Source: Leucobacter rhizosphaerae (GTDB taxonomy: Bacteria; Actinomycetota; Actinomycetes; Actinomycetales; Microbacteriaceae). From it: a DNA stretch of 64,000 nucleotides. Shown in pieces: positions 58,247-64,000 of this stretch. The notes beneath the pieces are model-generated. The model was not told where the DNA came from. It did not search any database and saw only the letters and a list, made by a program, of their open reading frames with translations. The stretch covers positions 1,984,001-2,048,000 of the forward strand of contig NZ_CP095043.1 of assembly GCF_022919175.1 (NCBI RefSeq), read 5' to 3'. Numbering within the stretch: position 1 is the stretch's first letter; every line of letters starts with the position of its first letter. Position numbers and translations under genes: made by a program.

Positions 58247-59289
58247 TTTTTGCCTCCCCGTGCTGCGCGGCGCTGCAGAGTGAAGTTCAGCACGGTCGCG
58301 CCCAAGAGCATCGCACCGAGGAAGAACTTCAGCCAGTCCGGGTTCCACTCCGCGTACACGACACCCTTGAGCGCCATGCCGTAGATGAGGGCACCGATGG
58401 CACCGCCGATCGCACTGCCGTAGCCGCCGGTCATGAGGCAGCCGCCGACGACGGCCGCGATGATGTAGAGGAACTCGTTGCCGATGCCCTCACCCGACTG
58501 CACCGTCTTGAATGCGAAGAGCTGGTGCATACCCAGGAGCCACGCGCAGAAGCTGACGCCCATGTACAGACCGATCTTGGTGCGGACGACGGGAACGCCG
58601 ACCGCGCGGGCGGCATCCGGAGCGCCGCCGCTCGAGAAGATCCAGTTGCCGACCTTGGTCCGCTGGAGGATCCAGGTGGCGACGATCACGAGCAGGATCC
58701 AGTAGAAGACCGTGATCTTCACGTTCACCCCGAACACCGGGATATCCGAGGCGAAGACCGCCGCCGCGGATTCGAAGCCCGGCCAGTTCGCGATCGACGG
58801 AGCCGCGACCCCGCCCGTGATCAGTCGCGTGACACCCAGGTTCAAGCCCGTCAGCATGAAGAACGTGGCCAGGGTGATGATGAAGCTCGAGAGTTTCGTT
58901 TTCGTCAACAACCACCCGTTGAGCAGCCCGACGAGCAGCGAGAACACCAGACCGATGAGCGCACCGACCCAGACGTTGCCGCCGAACCAGTACATGAAGA
59001 GCGACGAGGAGAGTGCTGCGGAGATCACACCGACGCCGGCCGACAGGTCGACCTCACCGCCGATCATGAGCAGGGAGACGCCCACCGCCATGATCCCGAC
59101 GGTGGAGGCACCGTACAGGATCGTCGCGATCGACTCGGGTCGGGTGAACTGCGGCGCGACGACCGCGAACATGATCGCCAGCACCAGGGCGGCGGCCGTG
59201 GCCCCCGCCTCTGGTTTGGTGAAGAACTTCGTGAAGAGGTTCCCCGTGGCGACGCGCTCGTCGAACTTCGGAGCTGTGGTTGTAGACAT
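58243..59289 (-). CDS. Sugar/cyclitol ABC transporter permease
   Basis: 348 aa with about nine TM segments and the RbsC-type core ([22 protein letters not shown] near 75; [15 protein letters not shown] near 290). FrcC-like. It forms the channel with the ATPase it overlaps and the binding protein 39 bp upstream. Confidence 0.92.
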   Translation of the reverse strand: MSTTTAPKFDERVATGNLFTKFFTKPEAGATAAALVLAIMFAVVAPQFTRPESIATILYGASTVGIMAVGVSLLMIGGEVDLSAGVGVISAALSSSLFMYWFGGNVWVGALIGLVFSLLVGLLNGWLLTKTKLSSFIITLATFFMLTGLNLGVTRLITGGVAAPSIANWPGFESAAAVFASDIPVFGVNVKITVFYWILLVIVATWILQRTKVGNWIFSSGGAPDAARAVGVPVVRTKIGLYMGVSFCAWLLGMHQLFAFKTVQSGEGIGNEFLYIIAAVVGGCLMTGGYGSAIGGAIGALIYGMALKGVVYAEWNPDWLKFFLGAMLLGATVLNFTLQRRAARGGKK

Positions 59290-59328
59290 TGAATCTAACT
59301 CTCTGGTCGAGTCAGCGTGCCGGGACGC

Positions 59329-60339
59329 TTACTCTGCCGAATCCTTGAACTGTGCGGCAACGCTCTCGGCGTTGTCGGCGTTCACGACCGCGGGACCGGT
59401 GAGCACTGCCTGGCCGCCGCCGAGCACGTAGCCGCCCTCGGTGAAGAGACGCACGGCCTCGACGCTGGAGTAGCCCTGCAGGAACGGCTGCTGGTCGATG
59501 CCGAAGAGCATCGTGCCGTCCTTGATCGCCGCGTAGACGTCGGCGTTCAGGTCGGTGGTGGCGAGCGTCGCGCTGCTGCCGGCGTCCTTGATCGAGTCGA
59601 GGGCCGTCATGGCGAACGGGGCGCCGAGCGTCAGCACCGCGTCGATGTCCGCGTTGGTCTGCAGCTTCGAGGTGATGGTCGAGGCGACGTTGGTCATGTC
59701 CGTGCCCTGCACGTACAGCACCTCGGAGGTGCCCTCGAAGGTGTCGGCGAGACCCTCGCAGCGAGCCTCCAGGCCGACGTGGCCCTGCTCCTGGATCACG
59801 CAGATCGCGCGGGTCAGACCGGCCTCGTTGAACTGCTCACCGGCGGCCTGACCGGCGATGAACTCGTTCTGCCCGAAGTGCGCGAGCACTCCGAGATCCT
59901 TGAACGCATCCTCACCGGCGTTGATGCTGAACACCGGGATCCCGGCGTCGACCGCCTTCTGCACCTCGCCGGCCATGGCGTCCGACTTCGCGAGCGTCAC
60001 GACGATGCCGTCGACGTCCTGGTCGACCGCCTGCTGCACGAGCTGCGCCTGGCGCGCGCCGTCCGGATCCGAGCTGTAGAGCAGTTCGACGTTGTTGCGC
60101 TCGGCCGCCGTCTCGGCACCGGCGCGGATCGTGTCCCAGAACGTATCGCCGGGGGCCGCGTGCGTGACGAGTGCGACCTTGATGGGATCGAGATCCGCCG
60201 CGGCCTCACTTCCACCGCCACCCGCAGCGCCGCCGCCGGCGCCCGCGGGGCTGCCGCAGGCCGCGAGGAGCAGCGCTCCCGTCGCTGCCAGACCGGCGAT
60301 CCCGGCCTTGATCCAACGTCCCTTACCTGACTTCAACAT
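59329..60339 (-). CDS. Sugar/cyclitol ABC transporter substrate-binding lipoprotein
   Basis: 336 aa. Signal with lipobox LLLAAC (Cys near 28), Gly/Ala linker, then VALVTHAAPGDTFWDTIRAGAE, SDPDGARQAQLVQQAVDQDVDG, VFSINAGED and VLTLGAPFAMTALDSIKDAG, a type I sugar-binding fold. GGAGTGAAACT gives an SD for ATG 60339. By the neighbouring iol genes the ligand is probably inositol or a derivative. A small AGCGT/ACGCT hairpin overlaps the stop. Confidence 0.92.
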   Translation of the reverse strand: MLKSGKGRWIKAGIAGLAATGALLLAACGSPAGAGGGAAGGGGSEAAADLDPIKVALVTHAAPGDTFWDTIRAGAETAAERNNVELLYSSDPDGARQAQLVQQAVDQDVDGIVVTLAKSDAMAGEVQKAVDAGIPVFSINAGEDAFKDLGVLAHFGQNEFIAGQAAGEQFNEAGLTRAICVIQEQGHVGLEARCEGLADTFEGTSEVLYVQGTDMTNVASTITSKLQTNADIDAVLTLGAPFAMTALDSIKDAGSSATLATTDLNADVYAAIKDGTMLFGIDQQPFLQGYSSVEAVRLFTEGGYVLGGGQAVLTGPAVVNADNAESVAAQFKDSAE

Positions 60340-60418
60340 AGTTTCACTCCGTCGTGTTATTGAACTAATGTCGTTACAAAGCTTGCGCTTACTTTTTACA
60401 GTACCGTAACTTTCACGG
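60340..60418 (-). promoter_or_regulatory. Probable promoter/operator of the third importer
   Basis: 79 bp, AT-rich for this genome. It contains AAGCGCAAGCTT-like sequence (60379-60392 area), reminiscent of LacI-family sites but with an extra two bases at the centre, and GTACTGTAAAAAGT. The hydroxyacid dehydrogenase stop is at its far end, so this may be an internal promoter. Confidence 0.35.
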
Positions 60419-61330
60419 TCAAGCGAAATTTCCGGTAAAAGTTGGATAACGACCCTGCAACACGTTCGCGACGGCTTCCGCCGCCATCTGGAAGGTGGCC
60501 GCCATGGCGGCCTCGGACAAGCCGGAGGTGTGCGGGCTGAGGAGCACCCGCGGGTCTTCGGCGAGCGGGTGCGTGCGGATCGGCTCCTCGGAGAAGACGT
60601 CGAGACCGACCCCTTCGAGCAGCCCCTCTGCGAGCCCCCACTCGAGCGTATCGGTCGACACGAGCTCGGCACGGGCGCAGTTCACGAGCACCAGCCCCGG
60701 TCGTGCCGAAGCGAGCACCTCGCGTCCGATGAGTTCGCCATCGCCGCCGGGCAGGTGCAGTGTGAGTGCGTCCGCCCGACGCACCGCCTCCGCGAGCGTC
60801 ACGTTCTCGAACACGTCGGACTGCACGAAAGGATCGTGCACGAGCACCTCCATGCCGAACGCCGCCCCGAAGTCCGCCACGATGCGACCTATGCGGCCGT
60901 AGCCGATGACGGCGAGCGTCGTTCCGAAGACGTCGCCCGGCACCGGAACGGGATCACGCCCCCAGTGCCCCCCGGCCACGAACGCGTGCGATTGGGGCAC
61001 CCGCTTGACGAGCGCGAGGAGCATGGCGAACGCCCCCTCGGCGACGGCCCGGGCGTTGCTGCCCGGCGTGGTGGCGACCGGGATCCCGCGCTCCGCGGCG
61101 GCCTCGAGGTCGACCCGCTCGACCCCGACGCCGGTGCGCGCGATGATCCGGAGACGCGGCATCCGGTCGAGGAGCGCCCGGTCGACGTCGAACGCCGCGC
61201 GCACGATCGCCCCCTCGGCCTCGGCAAGATCGGCGACGGTGGGGTGCGGCTCGAACCGGGCATCCGCGCCGAGGAACGGGAGGACGAGCGCGGGATCGAC
61301 CGGGCCGAGCCCCACAACGAGCGCGGTCAC
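60419..61330 (-). CDS. D-isomer-specific 2-hydroxyacid dehydrogenase
   Basis: 303 aa. The cofactor motif VIGYGRIGRI (about 140-149), catalytic Arg in NCARAELV, Glu in GLDVFSEEP and His in LSPHTSG are present. It reduces a 2-oxoacid to a D-2-hydroxyacid, or the reverse, with NAD(P). GTG 61330 overlaps the aldolase stop (GTGA). Paired with the HpcH/HpaI aldolase, it may take the pyruvate- or hydroxypyruvate-like product. Confidence 0.9.
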   Translation of the reverse strand: MTALVVGLGPVDPALVLPFLGADARFEPHPTVADLAEAEGAIVRAAFDVDRALLDRMPRLRIIARTGVGVERVDLEAAAERGIPVATTPGSNARAVAEGAFAMLLALVKRVPQSHAFVAGGHWGRDPVPVPGDVFGTTLAVIGYGRIGRIVADFGAAFGMEVLVHDPFVQSDVFENVTLAEAVRRADALTLHLPGGDGELIGREVLASARPGLVLVNCARAELVSTDTLEWGLAEGLLEGVGLDVFSEEPIRTHPLAEDPRVLLSPHTSGLSEAAMAATFQMAAEAVANVLQGRYPTFTGNFA

Positions 61331-62157
61331 GGGGTGCGCTCGTCGGGGCGCGGGATCGCGGCCCGCACGGTGGCCGCGAGCAGCGTCGCGTCGGAGCCGA
61401 TCGCGATGAACCCGAAGCCGCGCTCCCGGTACGCCTCGGCTCCGGCGCGGTCGTTGGTGAGGATCCCGGCGACCGTGCCGTGCGCCCGGCACGCGGCGAC
61501 CACCCGGTCGAGCGCGTCCTGGAACACGGGCTCGTCGAAGCGGCGCGGCACGCCCAGCGCGTAGCTCAGGTCCTGCGGCCCCACGAAGAGCACGTCGGCC
61601 CCGGGGGTCGCGGCGATCGCGTCGAGCTCCGCCAACGCTCCGACGGTCTCGATCTGCACGATGCCGACGGCGCGGTCGTTCGCCGCGTCGAGCGCGGCGA
61701 CCTCACCGCCCCACCGCGCCGCCCGGTTGTAGGTCGCGACACCGCGGTCGCCCTCCGGCGGGTAGAGCCGGTGCCGCAGGGCCGCAGCAGCCTCCGCGGC
61801 GCTCGAGATGCGCGGCAGCATGACGCCGGCGGCCCCGGCGTCGAGCACCCGCCCGACGCGGATCCGCTCCGGCTGCTCCACGCGCACGAGCGTCGCGGTG
61901 CCGTACGCCCCCGCGGCCGCGCAGATCGCGCCGACCTGCGACTCGTCACCGCCGCCGTGCTCGAGGTCGACGAGCACCCAGTCGAGCCCGGCGGAGGCGC
62001 AGACCTCCGCTGCGGTCACCGAGCCGAGGCCGAGAAACGTGCCGACGGTCGCCTCGCCCCGCCGGAAGCGCTCGCGAAGCGCGCGGCCCGGTGCGAGCGG
62101 GCCGGGAAGCGCGGCGGCACTCTGGCCAGCAGCCGGGCCGACACCCGAGCCGCTCAC
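61327..62157 (-). CDS. HpcH/HpaI family aldolase
   Basis: 276 aa. After a Gly/Ala-rich N-terminus: GTFLGLGSVTAAEVCASAGLDWVLVDLEHG, catalytic Arg in VRVEQPE, VMLPRISSAAEA, metal ligands Glu in QIETVGAL and Asp in FVGPQDLSYALG. A divalent-metal class II aldolase that cleaves 4-hydroxy-2-oxoacids to pyruvate and an aldehyde. In an iol locus one expects IolJ instead, so the downstream chemistry may differ. GTG 62157 overlaps the iolD stop (GTGA). Confidence 0.9.
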   Translation of the reverse strand: MSGSGVGPAAGQSAAALPGPLAPGRALRERFRRGEATVGTFLGLGSVTAAEVCASAGLDWVLVDLEHGGGDESQVGAICAAAGAYGTATLVRVEQPERIRVGRVLDAGAAGVMLPRISSAAEAAAALRHRLYPPEGDRGVATYNRAARWGGEVAALDAANDRAVGIVQIETVGALAELDAIAATPGADVLFVGPQDLSYALGVPRRFDEPVFQDALDRVVAACRAHGTVAGILTNDRAGAEAYRERGFGFIAIGSDATLLAATVRAAIPRPDERTP

Positions 62158-64000
62158 GCGTGCCACCGCTGCTGGGCAAGGCCCTCGCCGTACTCGGCGA
62201 GCTTCGCGGAGGTGTCGACCCGATCCCAGACCTCGGCCGGCGAGACGTCCCACCACACCTCCGACGACGGCAGATCTGCGTGTGGGATCGTGGGCACCAC
62301 GATCACGACCGGGCCGCGGATGTCGCGGGTCTCGGCGAGCGCCGCGCGCACCTCCTCGGCCGTGGTGGGCGTGCGCACCTCGGCACCGAGCCCCGCGGCG
62401 ATCTGCCCGAGGTCGATCCGCAGGTAGTCGCCCTCGAGGCGCCCGGCGTCGGAGCCCGCGAGGGATCCCTCGCCGTCGCGGTACCGGAACTCGTTGCCGA
62501 AGTGCTCGCCCGTGCGCCACATCTGGAGACGGCGGATGACCTGGTAGCCGTGGTTCTCGGAGACGACGACGGTGAACGGGATCCGCTCCTGGGCCGCCGT
62601 CACGATCTCGGTGGGCATCATGACGAACGTGCCGTCGCCGATGAACGCGGTGATGCGGTGTTCGGGATCGGGATCCGCGAGGCGCACCCCCATCGCGGCC
62701 GGCAGCTCGTACCCCATGCACGAGAACCCGAACTCGAGGTGCGCGTGGCGCGCGTCGGTGGCGTCCCACACTTTCTGCAGGTCGCCGGGCGGGCCTCCCG
62801 CCGCGGCCACGATCGTGTCGCCCGCGCGAGCGTGCTCCTGCATGAGTCCGATGAGCTGGCCCTGGGTCAGGATCGCGTCGGTCACCGGCAGCTCCGGGTG
62901 ATCGGCGCGGGGGAACGGAGTGTCGGGATCCAGCGCCGCGGCGCGCACCGGCAGCCACGCCTCGCGCGCCGCCACGACGTCTGCCGCCCAGGCCTCGGGC
63001 ACCCGGTACTCGCCGAGCTCAGCGGCGAGCGCCTCGAGCGCCAGGCGGGCGTCGGCGATCACGGCCGTCGCCCCCTGCTTCACGGCGTCGTGCTCGACGA
63101 GGTTGATCGACGCGAAGCGCACGCCGGGGTGCTGGAAGAGCGACTGCGACGCCGTGGCGAAGTCGGTGAGCCGGGTTCCCACGTGCACGATGAGATCGGC
63201 GCGCTCGGCCAGGCGGTTCGTCGTCGGGGATCCCTCGAGCCCGATCCCGAACACGCTCCACGGCCCGTCCGCGGTGACCGCACCCTTGCCCGCGAAGGTC
63301 TCGCTGATCGGGAGGCCCGTGCGCCGGCCGAGGTCCGTGAGCGTCTGCTGCGCGTCGGCGTAGAGGACCCCGCCGCCCGCGATCACGAGGGGCCGCTCGG
63401 CCTGACGGATCAGCGCGGCGACCTCCGAGATCTCGCTGGCATCGGGCACGCGGCGCCGGATCACCCAGTCCCGCTCGGCGAAGAGCTCGACCGGGTAGTC
63501 GAAGGCGTGGGACTGCACGTCCTGCGGAAGCGCGAGCACCACGGCACCGGTCTCCTCGGGGTTCGCGAGCACCCGGAACGCCTGGGGCAGGGCCGTGAGG
63601 AGCTGCTCGGGTCGCGTGATGCGGTCGAAGAAGCGCGACACGGGGCGGAACGCGTCGTTCACCGTGACGTCGGGGGTGCCCGGCAGATCCAGCTGCTGCA
63701 GCACGGGGCCCTGCCGCCGCGTCGCGTAGGTGTCGCCGGGCAGGAGGAGCAGCGGGAGTCGGTTCACCGTGGCGAGCGCGGCCGCGGTGACGAGGTTCGT
63801 CGCGCCCGGACCCACCGAGGCGGTGACCGCGAGCGTCTGGCGACGTTTTGTGGCCTTCGCGAAGCCGGTCGCCAGGTGCCCGAGTGCCTGCTCGTTGCGA
63901 CCCTGCACGAACGGCAGCGCGTCGGCGTGCTCCGCGAACGCCTGCCCGAGGCCGGCGACATTGCCGTGCCCGAAGATGCCGAGCGCGGCCGGCACGAAGC
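62154..64000 (-). CDS. iolD: 3D-(3,5/4)-trihydroxycyclohexane-1,2-dione acylhydrolase, 5' end missing
   Basis: 614 codons within the window; about 35 N-terminal residues should lie beyond the right edge. ThDP enzyme: FGIFGHGN-like start (LGIFGHGNVAGLG), QGRNEQALGHLATGFAKA, VTASVGPGATNLVTAAA, central domain VIAGGGVLYADA, and the ThDP motif GDGTFVMMPTE...ENHGYQ. These are typical of IolD, which opens the six-membered ring of the inositol-derived dione to 5-deoxy-glucuronate. It is coupled by GTGA to the aldolase gene. Confidence 0.93.
   Translation of the reverse strand, partial: FVPAALGIFGHGNVAGLGQAFAEHADALPFVQGRNEQALGHLATGFAKATKRRQTLAVTASVGPGATNLVTAAALATVNRLPLLLLPGDTYATRRQGPVLQQLDLPGTPDVTVNDAFRPVSRFFDRITRPEQLLTALPQAFRVLANPEETGAVVLALPQDVQSHAFDYPVELFAERDWVIRRRVPDASEISEVAALIRQAERPLVIAGGGVLYADAQQTLTDLGRRTGLPISETFAGKGAVTADGPWSVFGIGLEGSPTTNRLAERADLIVHVGTRLTDFATASQSLFQHPGVRFASINLVEHDAVKQGATAVIADARLALEALAAELGEYRVPEAWAADVVAAREAWLPVRAAALDPDTPFPRADHPELPVTDAILTQGQLIGLMQEHARAGDTIVAAAGGPPGDLQKVWDATDARHAHLEFGFSCMGYELPAAMGVRLADPDPEHRITAFIGDGTFVMMPTEIVTAAQERIPFTVVVSENHGYQVIRRLQMWRTGEHFGNEFRYRDGEGSLAGSDAGRLEGDYLRIDLGQIAAGLGAEVRTPTTAEEVRAALAETRDIRGPVVIVVPTIPHADLPSSEVWWDVSPAEVWDRVDTSAKLAEYGEGLAQQRWHA

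Noticed and set aside
60340..60418. Canonical catabolite (CcpA/LacI) operator
   Set aside because: AAGCGC and AAGCTT halves are there, but the spacing has extra bases and symmetry is imperfect; kept only as a weak promoter annotation.
1..64000. tRNA, rRNA, CRISPR, transposase or phage genes
   Set aside because: Gaps were read on both strands; none shows a cloverleaf with conserved TTCGA loop, regular spacer arrays, or IS-type terminal repeats with an ORF.

Overview
The window is very GC-rich, gene-dense DNA with many GTG starts, 4-nt ATGA/GTGA stop-start overlaps and several leaderless-looking promoters. Together with the housekeeping block (dcd, a CopD-CtaG fusion, HU, zinc-free rpsN-rpmG-rpmB, a Zur-ZnuABC operon), this points to a high-GC Gram-positive actinomycete. 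Microbacteriaceae such as Leucobacter is my best guess from gene content. It is an inference, not a match.

Region 1 (1-34.3 kb) is a large accessory catabolic block. It holds two sugar-type ABC importers (1-2433; 19051-22942), two medium-chain dehydrogenases, many SDR and Gfo/Idh/MocA oxidoreductases, a VOC protein, a TIM-barrel isomerase with a cupin partner, an M24 protein, a 3-hydroxyisobutyrate-dehydrogenase-like enzyme, three ketopantoate-reductase-like paralogues with a Dabb protein, a TetR regulator and an XRE-cupin regulator. Inside it, at 6341-14140, the minus-strand genes encode an APH-type kinase, an acyl-CoA dehydrogenase, an SDR, an alpha/beta hydrolase, an acyl-CoA ligase and a fused alpha-beta 2-oxoacid dehydrogenase E1. 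Kinase + ACAD + SDR + ligase is the enzyme set of the levulinate (Lva) 4-hydroxyacyl-CoA route. Two nearly identical operator-like sites, one beside the TetR gene and one in front of the E1 gene, suggest a common switch.

Region 2 (34.4-48.1 kb) looks like core genome: dcd, copD-ctaG fusion, HU, rpmB-rpmG-rpsN, a GDSL hydrolase, an RND-type permease with an inserted coiled coil, a small membrane protein, and the tightly overlapping znuA-znuC-znuB-znuB-zur operon with two Zur-box-like sites over its promoter. The 36979-37288 gap is full of repeats and hairpins.

Region 3 (48.1-64 kb) begins with an amidase preceded by a small coupled ORF. It continues as a minus-strand inositol-like catabolic locus: iolD (cut by the window edge), an HpcH/HpaI aldolase, a 2-hydroxyacid dehydrogenase, a third ABC sugar importer with a single-domain ATPase, an MFS exporter, an IolE-like protein, an SDR and four Gfo/Idh/MocA dehydrogenases. 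Iol kinase (IolC), IolB and IolA are not in the window.

No rRNA, tRNA, CRISPR array, insertion sequence or phage gene was seen. Functions are read from protein motifs and gene order by eye. Long open frames opposite true genes were treated as high-GC artefacts.
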